DNA of 64,000 nt from Roseiarcus sp963758335 (GTDB lineage: Bacteria; Pseudomonadota; Alphaproteobacteria; Rhizobiales; Beijerinckiaceae): positions 124,001-188,000 of the forward strand of contig CAVWVF010000006.1 in NCBI GenBank assembly GCA_963758335.1, written 5' to 3'. This document shows positions 51,919 to 59,733 of the stretch, in pieces. The position numbers and the translations under genes are program-made. Each line of letters starts with the position of its first letter. The stretch's first letter is position 1. Below the pieces are notes generated by a model. The model was given only the letters and a program-made list of their open reading frames with translations. It made no database searches and was not told the origin of the DNA.

Positions 51919-52258
51919 CCAGAAGATGGCGGAGGTTCTGTGCGTCTATCGCGAAGTGAGGCTCATCAAGGAGACGGCGGCGGCCGCAAAACAAGAACCG
52001 AGCGATGCGGTGGCGATTGTCTCCTACGACGAGAAGCCCAGCATTCAGGCAATCGCCACGACCGCCTCGGACTTGCCGCTCGAGCCCGGCAGACATGCGA
52101 CCTTCGCGCGCGACTACGAGTACAAGCGCCACGGCACGGTCAGCTTGCTGGCCGGCATCGATCTGCTCACCGGCCAAATCCATGCTCTCGTCAAGGACCG
52201 CCACCGCAACCGCGAATTCATTGAATTCCTCAAGCTCCTCCGCTCATACTCAATTGAG
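51919..52258 (+). pseudogene. IS630-family transposase, C-terminal part
   Basis: Reads MAEVLCVYREVRLIKETAAA, then AVAIVSYDEKPSIQAIATTA (catalytic Asp of the DDE domain), EYKRHGTVSLLAGIDLLTG, HALVKDRHRNREFIEFLKLL. The first 80 bases repeat, in inverted orientation, the end of the fragment at 51060-51720. The last catalytic block (DN/E) and the C-terminus are missing. Confidence 0.8.
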
Positions 52259-52264
52259 TGAGGG

Positions 52265-52410
52265 GGGCGATGCAGCGCCGACCGGCGTGCCGATGATCGA
52301 GCCCTTGCCGCCGGAAAGGCTCGTGCCGCCGATGACGACCGCCGCGATCGCGTTCAGGTCGTAGCCCGACGCCCGCGATCGGGCCGCCGACGTTGAGGCG
52401 CAGAAGGTTA
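52265..52410 (-). pseudogene. Duplicate fragment of the rbsC gene
   Basis: On the - strand the sequence resembles 53830-53960 of the rbsC-like gene (LLRLNVG(G/S)PIAGVG and the ISLSGGKGS region) with several differences and frameshifts. It lies on the far side of the thioredoxin-ccdA pair, so that pair is now flanked by two pieces of rbsC in the same orientation. Confidence 0.7.
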
Positions 52411-52514
52411 GGCGATCGCCGCGCCCCGCCGGACCCCGTCGAGCCTCCGGGCCATAAGCGGTTGGGCTCCCGCTGAAAAGAGGCGAGGGCTCCGCGTCCG
52501 ACCCGCCACAAGGA

Positions 52515-53224
52515 CGTAACGAACGTCGTCAGCCAGTTCGGCATCGCCGCGACGAGAATTGCCTCGACGCGGTTATCGAAGCCGGTCAGGATCGCAACCC
52601 CGGTCAGGGCGAAGGCCGCGCCGAGCGCGACGCGGCCGGCCGCCCCCGCCGCGGCAAGCCGCGCCTTGCCGGCGAAGCGCCCGAGAAGGAAGCCCACCGC
52701 AAAGAGCGCGCCCGCGGCGCCGAGCGCGTACACGGTCATCGTCAGCACGGCGGCGCCGAGCGATCCTCCCTTGGCCGCGAGCAGGAGCGCCGCCCCGAGC
52801 GTCGGGCCTGCGCAGGGCGACCAGGCGAAGGCCAGGACCACCTGTCGCCGCGTGGCCGACGAGACCCGCCCGAGGCAGGCGCTTGTGCAGGACGCCCGAC
52901 GCACAGCCAATGGCGCCGAGCCGGGTCTCGGTGACGTCGCCCGCGGCCGGAAACATGAGCGCCGCGCCGATTGCGATCATGACGACCGCCGAAACCGCCC
53001 GGACGATGTAGGAATCGCCGAACTCGACGCCGAACGAAGCCAAGACTCCGCCGACCAGGCCGAACGTCAGAGCAAGCCCGAGCGCCAGCGCGATCGGCCC
53101 CCGCGGATCGCGAGCGCGCGCGCTTGCGAGCACAATCGGCGCCAGCGGCAGCACGCAGGGGCTGAGGATCGTCAGCATCCCTGCCGCCAAGGCGAGCGGC
53201 AGAGTGAGAATGAGGTTCACATCG
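52515..53224 (-). pseudogene. ccdA: CcdA/DsbD-type thiol transport protein, frameshifted
   Basis: A cytochrome c biogenesis protein CcdA-type membrane protein of six helices that passes electrons from cytoplasmic thioredoxin to the periplasm. The first half LALAAGMLTILSPCVLPLAP holds one catalytic Cys; after SGVLHKRLP (about 52890) the frame shifts by one base and the second half VVLAFAWSPCAGPTLGAALL holds the second. It continues with further helices to NWLTTFVTSL. A GTG at about 53220 (NLILTLPLA) is its natural start, but it is also fused in frame with the thioredoxin-like sequence upstream. Confidence 0.8.
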
Positions 53225-53607
53225 CCGCCTTCAGAAATCTTGACGACGTCATCCTCGGTGACGCCCCAGGACATCCGTGCGACCTCCTTGCCGCCCTTGT
53301 AGGCGATGAGCGTCGAGCGCGGGCTGTTCAGCTTCGCCACCACGTCCTTCTGTTTATCGTAGTCGACCCGGAAAAAAGTGATCTTGTCGTGGGCGGGGTC
53401 ATTTTTCAGGCGGTCTAGGATCGCGGCCTGCGCGTGGCATTGCACGCACCATGACGCGTACACGTGAACGACGACCGGCTCGCCTGACGCGATCGCCTTT
53501 TCGACCGCGGCCGAAACGTATGGATGTAACTCAAAAGGGTGTGCCGGAAGCGCCAGCGCGACGCCCGCAAGGCTCAACAGCGTCAAGAATGATCTACGGC
53601 TGTTCAT
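53225..53607 (-). CDS. Periplasmic thioredoxin-like protein
   Basis: About 127 residues. The N-terminus RRSFLTLLSLAGVALALPAH is a twin-Arg/Sec-type signal. The active site is VVVHVYASWCVQCHAQAAIL (CVQC near residue 54), followed by TFFRVDYDKQKDVVAKL and STLIAYKGGKEVARMSWGVT with a cis-Pro replaced by Ser-Pro context typical of TlpA-like proteins. An AGGAGG site 5 bases upstream of ATG 53607 supports independent translation, although the frame is open from rbsC upstream and into ccdA downstream. Likely accepts electrons from CcdA for periplasmic disulfide reduction or haem-Cys maintenance. Confidence 0.8.
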
Positions 53608-53649
53608 TGTGGCCTCCTGCTGCGCTATTCGCAGCGTCGCCGTCGTTGT

Positions 53650-54640
53650 TACGGCGGGGACCGCCGGCTGGATCAACCGGCTCAGCGCGACTTCGATCGC
53701 CTTGAGGAACCGGTCGCGACAGGCGTCTAGCACCACCGCAAGCACAATAACCGTTCCTATGACGATCGGTTTCACGTTGTCGCCGACCCCAAACAATTGT
53801 AGCCCGGTCGAGAGCACCTGGATGATGCAGGCGCCGACCAGCGTGCCGATGATCGAGCCCTTTCCGCCGGAAAGGCTGGTGCCGCCGATGATGACCGCCG
53901 CGATCGCGTTCAGTTCATATCCCACGCCGGCGATCGGGCTGCCGACGTTGAGGCGCAAAAGGTAGACCATCGCGGCGACGCCGGCAGTCAGCCCGCTGAT
54001 GGTGAAGGCGGCGATCTTGAAGATGCGCGGGGAATGGCCGGACAGCCTGACCGCCTCCTCGTTCGTACCGATGGCATAGATGAGCCGGCCGAAGACCGTA
54101 AACCGCAGGATGAACCATCCGACCAGAATGACCCCGACTGCGATCAGAAAGATCGAGGGGAACACGCTAAAGACGATGAGGTTGCCGAAATCGACAAAGG
54201 GTTGGGGAAGGCCGGCGATCGTCGAGTTGTTGCTGGTGACCCGCGCCGCGCCGCTCGCCACGTTCAGCATTCCGAGCGTGACGATGAACGAGGGGATCTT
54301 CCATTGCTCCACGACGAAGCCATTGATCGCTCCGCACAACGAGCCGACGCCCATGCAGCCGAGCAGCGCCAGCGGAACCGAGAGGACGACGGGAAGATCC
54401 TTGTCCGTCATGATGAGAGCGCCCACCACCGTGCACAACGCCAGCACCGAACCCACCGAAAGATCGATGCCGCCGGTCAGAATGACGAAGGTCATGCCCG
54501 AAGCGAGCACTGTGTTGATCGCGATCTGGACGAAGATCTTGAGGAAGTTTTCGGACGTGGCGAAATAGGGAGCGGTCAGCGAGAAGAACAACACGATCAG
54601 CACGAGGGCGACGGCGGGCGAGCGCGTCGCCCGCCAGCTT
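53650..54640 (-). pseudogene. rbsC: Ribose-type ABC transporter permease (RbsC-like), N-terminally truncated
   Basis: About 310 codons of a multi-helix sugar permease: IAINTVLASGMTFVILTGGI / DLSVGSVLALCTVVGALIM, FIVTLGMLNVASGAARV, NEEAVRLSGHSPRIFKIAAF (EAA-like loop) and AVIIGGTSLSGGKGSIIGTL. The first 20 or so residues are lost because a deletion joins it directly to the N-terminal half of rbsB near 54630. At the 3' end there is no stop before the thioredoxin gene. The ATP-binding subunit gene (rbsA) that should lie between is missing. Non-functional as a transporter. Confidence 0.88.
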
Positions 54641-55119
54641 CGCCCCGGCGCGGTTGTCGAGCCCGAAGAAGGCGAGATCGATGCCCGCCGCTTTCTTGGC
54701 GTCCTTGTCGAGCTCGACGTCGATGTCGATCACCTTGACGCCGTCCTTGACCGCCTTGGCGATCGGCGTGACCATCGCCTTGGAGTTGGCCGGAGCGACG
54801 ACGATGATGTCGTATTTCTGCGTGACGAAGTTCTCGATCGCGTCGACCTGAGCAGCGAAATCGCGTTCGTCCTTCATGCCGACCGCCTTGAAGTCGAACT
54901 TGTCGGCGTTTGCGGCCGCGTATTTCTCCGCTCCCGCCTCCATCTGCTTGAAGAACTCATTGGCCTTCATCACCAGGCCGACCTTCGGCTTCTCCGCGGC
55001 AAATGCCGGCTGCAGGCTTCCGGTCAGAACCGCCGCAGAACCGACGGCGCCGGCTACGACGAAGTGTCGCCGGGTTAGGCCTTCGCAGGCGGAATCGATT
55101 TCGTGAAGGACTTGGTCAT
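54625..55119 (-). pseudogene. rbsB: Ribose-type ABC substrate-binding protein, N-terminal half, frameshifted
   Basis: ATG at 55119 with AGGGAGGAGCAA just before it gives MTKSFTKSIPPAKA, then a one-base shift; in the other frame the protein continues LTRRHFVVAGAVGSAAVLTG (Tat-like signal), EKPKVGLVMKANEFFKQMEA, ERDFAAQVDAIENFVTQKYD and IIVVAPANSKAMVTPIAKAV. After AGAKLAGDAL it runs into rbsC. The C-terminal lobe is gone. It would have bound a pentose or related sugar in the periplasm. Confidence 0.88.
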
Positions 55120-55599
55120 TTGCTCCTCCCTTCGGGGCTTGGTCATGGCCGCCTGAAGCGACCCAGCTTTCGTCCTTCGGGAGCTCTGGCTCCCGCAAGC
55201 GCCATCTTACCGCTTTTTGCGCCGTTACGATCAATGGGCAAGAAAGAGGCCTTTTGCCGCGGACTGCCGACGCCGCGGGACGCCAAGGGCTCAGCCGCCG
55301 CTGGAGAGCTTCATGTGCTTGACGACCATGTTGGCGGCGCGGCCCGCCTGCAACACCTGCCCAGGATCAGGAACGTCGCAATGCTGAGGCTCGCCTGCGC
55401 CCACCTCAAAAGCCGACCCGCCTCGCCTCGTCAGCCTATCGTCTTCGGCTCAACGTCACGAGCGCCGAATATTGCAAATTTCGCCGTCCCGTAGATTGTC
55501 ATGACCGCGACGAACGCTGTTTCGGGACGAGTATGACGAACCGCCGGGCTCGCGTGGACAGCCGCGCTCGTGGGTTGGCGTAACCGGAGGAAGTGCGCC
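55120..55599. other. Intergenic region without a supported gene
   Basis: Holds the ribosome-binding site of rbsB at the left. An open frame on the - strand (about 55297-55420) ending GRAANMVVKHMKLSSGG could be a gene tail but has no recognisable start. No RNA gene seen. Confidence 0.35.
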
Positions 55600-56036
55600 A
55601 TGAATTGATCGGGTTTTTTCAAGAATGCGCTGTTCGCGCTCGCGCTGATCGGCTTCAGCGCCGCAAGCCGAAGCGATCGAGATCCAGGGCGGCTCGAACC
55701 CGATCGCCCGAATGAACGACGGCCTCGTCTCGACCGCCGCAGTCCATCGTGGGGGCCATCGTGGAGGCGGGATGCATCGAGGCGGCGTGCATCCCCCCGG
55801 CGGCGCGCATCGGCCCACGCATCTCCCGGCACACCGCCCCTGCGTCCCGGGTCACCGGCCGGGCTATCGTCCCGGCTACCCGGGCGCCCGGCGGCGCCAT
55901 TGCGGCCGGCGCGGCGATCGGCTTCGTCACGGCTGCGACCGCGGCCGCCTGGGCTGGCGCGCCGCCGCAACCGGGCCTCTGCTGGTACTACACCGACCCG
56001 AGCCGTCGGCAGGGCTTCTGGGACCTCTGCCCGTAG
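55600..56036 (+). pseudogene. Secreted Gly/His-rich protein, frameshifted
   Basis: Pieces in successive frames: a signal peptide (NALFALALIGFSAA), then AEAIEIQGGSNPIARMNDGL, a GGH-rich stretch (VHRGGHRGGGMHRGGVH), PGYRPGYPG, and finally GGAIAAGAAIGFVTAATAAA with GLCWYYTDPSRRQGFWDLCP. Frames change near 55660 and 55895. This is a known type of small exported protein of unknown role in Hyphomicrobiales (histidine-rich, perhaps metal binding). If the indels are sequencing errors the gene is intact. Confidence 0.65.
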
Positions 56037-56209
56037 AAGCCGCTCCGCATTCGGCGCGCAGTGCGGGGCGGCCGTTTCTCATGAGCGAAGTTCGCTTTTG
56101 ATCTGGGGCGAAACATCAGGCACCGGCGATTTGCTCTTGCCGGCTGACGCAAAAGCGGCTAGACGCCCGCATCCGCATCGGGGGCGCGCCGCCACCCGTG
56201 CGGGCCTGC

Positions 56210-56286
56210 GCGCCCGTAGCTCAGCTGGATAGAGCACCAGACTACGAATTTGGGGGCCGGGAGTTCGAATCTCTCCGGGCGCGCCA
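56210..56286 (+). tRNA. tRNA-Arg (anticodon ACG)
   Basis: The acceptor arm GCGCCCG pairs with CGGGCGC, followed by discriminator G and encoded CCA. The D-arm is AGCTCAGCTGGATAGAGC, the anticodon arm CCAGA-CTACGAA-TTTGG with anticodon ACG (read as ICG for CGN), and the T-arm GGGAG-TTCGAAT-CTCTC. All four stems fold. tRNA-Arg genes are frequent integration sites and a different gene content starts just downstream. Confidence 0.93.
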
Positions 56287-56438
56287 ATGATTTCAAACGA
56301 TTAGGATTGAAAGACGCGAATGACCAGAGTGAAGGCGTCTATATGGTAAGCACTCGGTAAGCAGGGTGCGGCAGTCGGGGCCACGGAAAATTACCGGCAT
56401 CAAAACCCTCGACCCGGCCCACGATCAATCTCCACGCC

Positions 56439-56680
56439 AATGGTCCGCATCGCCATCACGTCCGCCGCCTTCGAGGCGATAGCCGCCACGCTCCCGCTTG
56501 GCAGCGTCGGCTACGAACCGCAGACAAACGCAAAGGGCGAACGGCTGATATGATCTGGCTTGAGGCGACCGTTGTCGACCGTCTCATGGCGATGCGCGGC
56601 CGGCCGAAAGCTACTGCGACGTGATCCTACGGCTCATCGAGTTGGAGCCGGGACAGCAGCCCTGGCGGCTGCGGCGGTGC
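56439..56680 (+). pseudogene. Small conserved protein (antitoxin-like), frameshifted
   Basis: In one frame: MVRIAITSAAFEAIAATLPL, GSVGYEPQTNAKGERLI, stop; after a five-base duplication (ATGAT) near 56553 it continues in another as WLEATVVDRLMAMRG and then, after a second shift, ESYCDVILRLIELEPG. Such short proteins with ALRG-x-ESYSDVILRL ends are common on plasmids and islands in Alphaproteobacteria and are suspected antitoxin or regulatory proteins. No partner toxin gene is seen. Confidence 0.6.
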
Positions 56681-56928
56681 CGTGGAGGCGTCGGTACCTT
56701 GGAGCGGTGCGGCGGCTCTTTGCCTTGCGCGCCGACGATCCGCATAAGCTCGTCAATCTGATCGACCTTCTGCGCCGGCTCCGGTTCCGGCGTTGGCGGC
56801 TCGCCCCCGCGGCTGAAATCCGCATCCTGAGCCATGCGCGTTGCCGCATCGGGACGATCCGGCTTGCCGGTCTTCCCCAGGATCGCATTGGCGAGCGAGC
56901 GGAGTGTGGATAGCAATTTCGTCCTCAT
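56611..56928 (-). CDS. Small hypothetical protein
   Basis: A 105-residue protein starting MRTKLLSTLRSLANAILGKT with a charged, Pro-rich middle (GGEPPTPEPEPAQKVDQIDE) and a basic tail. Preceded by GGTGACAGGG. It overlaps the end of the small frameshifted gene on the other strand. No family recognised. Confidence 0.45.
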   Translation of the reverse strand: MRTKLLSTLRSLANAILGKTGKPDRPDAATRMAQDADFSRGGEPPTPEPEPAQKVDQIDELMRIVGAQGKEPPHRSKVPTPPRHRRSRQGCCPGSNSMSRRITSQ

Positions 56929-56964
56929 TGCCCTGTCACCCTATGGCTGCGTAGGTTTCGCCCG

Positions 56965-57607
56965 ATGTGCAACCTCTATAGCGTCACCAAAGGGCAATCC
57001 GCCATCCGCGACCTGTTCAGCGTGAAGCATGACCGCGCGGGCAACCTAACGCCTCTGCCGGCGGTCTTCCCTGATCAAATGGCCCCGATCGTGCGTGCTA
57101 CCGGTGACGGCGAGCGCGAACTCGTCATGGCGCGTTGGGGCATGCCCGGACCGCCGCAGTATGGCGGCGCGCCAATCACAAACATCCGCAACGTGAAAAG
57201 CACGCATTGGCGGGGATGGCTCGGCAAAAGAAACCGCTGCATCATCCCGGCGACGTCGTTCTGCGAATACGCCGACACAAAGCCGCGCAAGACGCCCATA
57301 TGCTTCGCGCTGAGCGAGGATCGGCCCTTGTTCGCGTTCGCGGGTCTGGACGCCCTGGAAGGGCGTGCGCGGCCCAAAGAGCGCACCCGTCGAGGGCGAT
57401 CACGAGCTTTTTGGTTTCCTGACAACAGAGGCCAACGCCGTGGTCGCCCCCGTCCACGCGAAAGCCATGCCCGTCATCCTGACGACGTCGGACGAGGTCG
57501 AGATGTGGCTTGAAGCGGACACGGCCGAGGCGCTCGCGCTGCAGAGGCCTTTGCCGGACGACGCGTTGCGCATCGTCGCGAAGGGTGAGCGATCTGACGG
57601 CGTCTGA
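56965..57607 (+). pseudogene. SRAP (YedK/HMCES-like) protein, frameshifted
   Basis: SOS-response-associated peptidase fold that forms a covalent thiazolidine with abasic sites in single-stranded DNA. Cys2 (MCNLYS) is present, then LVMARWGMPGPPQYGG, the active-site Asn/Arg in APITNIRNVKS, Glu in IIPATSFCEYADT, and after a two-base deletion near 57350 (FAGL-(W)TPWKG) it continues ELFGFLTTEANAVVAPVHAK with the catalytic His in VHAKAMPVIL. All catalytic residues are there. If the two missing bases are an error the protein is whole at about 213 residues. It lies next to a DUF429 gene. Confidence 0.88.
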
Positions 57608-57648
57608 CATTAGTTGTCGAACTCTTTGGAACGGGGCCGTTCTTGACA

Positions 57649-58209
57649 ATGGATACAGTTTGGGTTGGTGCCGATCCTGGCGGCTCCGAAGCCTTTGGTG
57701 TTGCGATCATCGTCGAAGGCGGCGAAGTTACCACGGCCTGCGTCTCGTGCGCGGATGAAGCCGTCGCGATGATCACGGCGCGGCCGGCTGGTGTCGGTGT
57801 CGACGCTCCGTTGTGGTGGTCATCCGGGCGCTCTGCGGAGCGCGAGGCGGACCGTTGGATACGCAAGACGTATGGAATAAGACCCGGCACAGTGCAGACC
57901 CCTAACTCACTTCGAGGTGCCGCGCTCGTTCAGGGCGCAATGTTCGTTCAGCGACTTCGAGAGAAGTTTCCAAACGTCCCCGTCACGGAGTCGCACCCCA
58001 AGGCGGTCGCGATCGCACTCGGGGGTTGGGACGGTTTGCAACTCGCCGCGTTTCGTAGCGAGCATGAACGCGACGCCTATTTCTCGGCAGTCGCAGCGCG
58101 CGAGGGTTTTCGCGGCAGATGGGTCCGCGATCTGTCCCTGACACGTTCAAAGAGCGAGCAGGACACGACTTCGTCTTGGTTAGCCCCGGTACACTACTTC
58201 TGGCCATGA
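57649..58209 (+). CDS. DUF429-type predicted nuclease
   Basis: A 186-residue protein. It begins VGADPGGSEAFGVAIIVEGG, the first RNase H-fold strand with an Asp, then GVGVDAPLWWSSGRSAEREA, NSLRGAALVQGAMFVQRLRE, VTESHPKAVAIALGG and SEHERDAYFSAVAAREGF with a late acidic residue. DUF429 proteins are predicted RNase H-like nucleases with unknown substrate. The start ATG at 57649 follows the SRAP frame by 41 bases, so the two may be co-transcribed. Related in fold to the domain in the antitoxin fusion at 22200. Confidence 0.75.
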   Translation: MDTVWVGADPGGSEAFGVAIIVEGGEVTTACVSCADEAVAMITARPAGVGVDAPLWWSSGRSAEREADRWIRKTYGIRPGTVQTPNSLRGAALVQGAMFVQRLREKFPNVPVTESHPKAVAIALGGWDGLQLAAFRSEHERDAYFSAVAAREGFRGRWVRDLSLTRSKSEQDTTSSWLAPVHYFWP

Positions 58210-58242
58210 GAAGCCGGGCCTGAGATCGCCGTGCTGGCATGG

Positions 58243-58475
58243 TCACCCCTCGAAACCGCGCCCTAACGCGGCGCCGCCGCCGATCGGCGGGCGTTTCATG
58301 ATGACGAAGCCCGCGCGCTCCAAATGCTCCACAAGGCGCTTGGCCACAATCTCGGACATCATCTCGTCAACGTTGTGGGACGCGCTTGCGGCCCTGGTAT
58401 CGGAGCAGGTAGGCGAGCGCCGCGGTCAGGTCGGACGCGTCGGCGGGGTTAGGCGCGGGCAATGGGGGACAAGCT
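58243..58475 (-). pseudogene. Small phage/island-type protein, frameshifted
   Basis: On the - strand: LPAPNPADASDLTAALAYLL RYQGRKR, then a shift, and NVDEMMSEIVAKRLVEHLER with AGFVIMKRPPIGGGAALG to a stop at 58243. Similar small proteins with MxEIVAxRLVxHLERxGF are common near phage and island genes in Alphaproteobacteria. No known function. The start is not clear. Confidence 0.55.
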
Positions 58476-58481
58476 TCCGAT

Positions 58482-59169
58482 ATGCGTCTTCAAGCGCGTC
58501 AGTTGGACGTACCGAGCGATTTTCCGGGGATCGATTTCGAGAGCATAGAAGCACGTGTGCAGTTCCGGCTTGCTGGTCAACGGCATCTTGGCCGTTTCGC
58601 AGGAGCATGGAGTGCAGTCTGTTACAGATTTTTGGCTATGGCCGAATATGATCAACGGTTCACTCAGGGGATCATAAAGAACGGGCCTGGGCCTATTCCG
58701 AGACTAAGGTTCGAGCAGGAGCGAGACCTATTCGGCTTTTTCAGCACCGGTTGCTCTGTCATTGACTCATTCTCGTTTGGCATGTTCGCGATTGGCGCAA
58801 TGTTGATGCCTGCGGCTTTCCCACTAGAGACCGAAAGGGACGAGCGACGGGTCGATCCCGACTACTGCTTTGGCAAATACTCCAACGCGTTTAGTGCAGA
58901 CCCGATCCTCGCGGCCCTGCAACTAATCGGCAAAAACGGTGACCGGGATTGGGCGAACTTTTATAATGTCAGAAATATACTAACTCATAGGGTCGCGCCA
59001 CCGCGAAGCTTTCAAAGCGGGGACCCTACTCAGCCAGACGCCATAATGATCGGGCCTAACATCGCACTCGATGAACAGACGACTTCATCTCGTCGAGGGC
59101 ACGCGTTGCGCGGCTCCTATCAAGGCTTCTCGTGGCGAGCAATTCCTTTGTGCAGGTCCATGTCAAGTA
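58482..59169 (+). CDS. Hypothetical protein with a HEPN-like Rx4H motif
   Basis: About 229 residues, unrecognised as a whole. Residues 35-115 are helical (FAGAWSAVCYRFLAMAEYDQ, CSVIDSFSFGMFAIGAML). At residues 158-170 it has ANFYNVRNILTHRVAPPRS; RNILTH matches the RNxxxH signature of HEPN ribonucleases and is preceded by a helix as in that fold. At the C-terminus a one-base shift near 59095 leads to LLSRLLVASNSFVQVHVK and a stop at 59169. Many HEPN proteins act in toxin, abortive-infection or RNA-processing systems. The neighbouring genes (SRAP, DUF429, GIY-YIG) are nuclease-like. Confidence 0.5.
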
Positions 59170-59247
59170 AAGACAGCGGCCGGTAGTGGGTCAAATTGAT
59201 CCGCCGGCGTTGGAGCGGCGCAGCGTCCCTTCGTGGATGGGCCGTTA

Positions 59248-59688
59248 TTAGTCGCCATAGCGCGGCCGAAGCACTGCGAGCATGAGATGCTCAAGCGACG
59301 CGCGCTCTGCGGCGTCTGGTACAGGAAATATCTGTACCACAAAATCACGCCGCATGAGGTCCTTAGCGGCTTCGAGACTAGGGCAAATTCCATCTTTGAC
59401 GAGTTGCGCACGGAGATTGCCGGGCTGATTTCCCATGAGATGGTTCTGATATACGCGCTGGCGCAGCCCACCGGCCGCGGTTTTAGTTCGGCCCGCGCGA
59501 ATGGTCTCGTTAGGTTTCTTTGGATCGAAAATTCGGTAGATGCCATGCGCCTCCGTCAGGCGTTGCCGACACTGGTCGTCGAACCGAATTAGTGGCGAGG
59601 TAACTAGGCGCTCCAGCAGGGCCTCAAGCCGACGCAGCCAATCGGCGAGGTCAGGGGCATCTTGTCGGGTCGGACGGGTGGGACTCAT
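59248..59688 (-). CDS. GIY-YIG nuclease family protein
   Basis: A 146-residue protein. HGIYRIFDPKKPNETIRAGR holds the GIY half and an IRAGR strand in place of YIG, followed by GGLRQRVYQNHLMGNQPGNL (the conserved Arg/Tyr helix) and an end ASLEHLMLAVLRPRYGD with the metal-binding Glu. The N-terminal 45 residues are helical (LADWLRRLEALLERLV). This small subgroup of GIY-YIG proteins is usually of unknown role. It faces the HEPN-like gene (convergent). Confidence 0.7.
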   Translation of the reverse strand: MSPTRPTRQDAPDLADWLRRLEALLERLVTSPLIRFDDQCRQRLTEAHGIYRIFDPKKPNETIRAGRTKTAAGGLRQRVYQNHLMGNQPGNLRAQLVKDGICPSLEAAKDLMRRDFVVQIFPVPDAAERASLEHLMLAVLRPRYGD

Positions 59689-59733
59689 CGCACCTCCAAA
59701 GCTGCGTGACCGGATGACTGCGCCTTACCTATT

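Noticed and set aside
55297..55420. Tail of a - strand gene (GRAANMVVKHMKLSSGG)
   Set aside because: No start, no family match and no conserved upstream part; may be chance.
56287..56438. Attachment site duplicate of tRNA-Arg 3' end
   Set aside because: No second copy of the T-arm and acceptor sequence was found in the following 3.5 kb by eye, so no att site is claimed.
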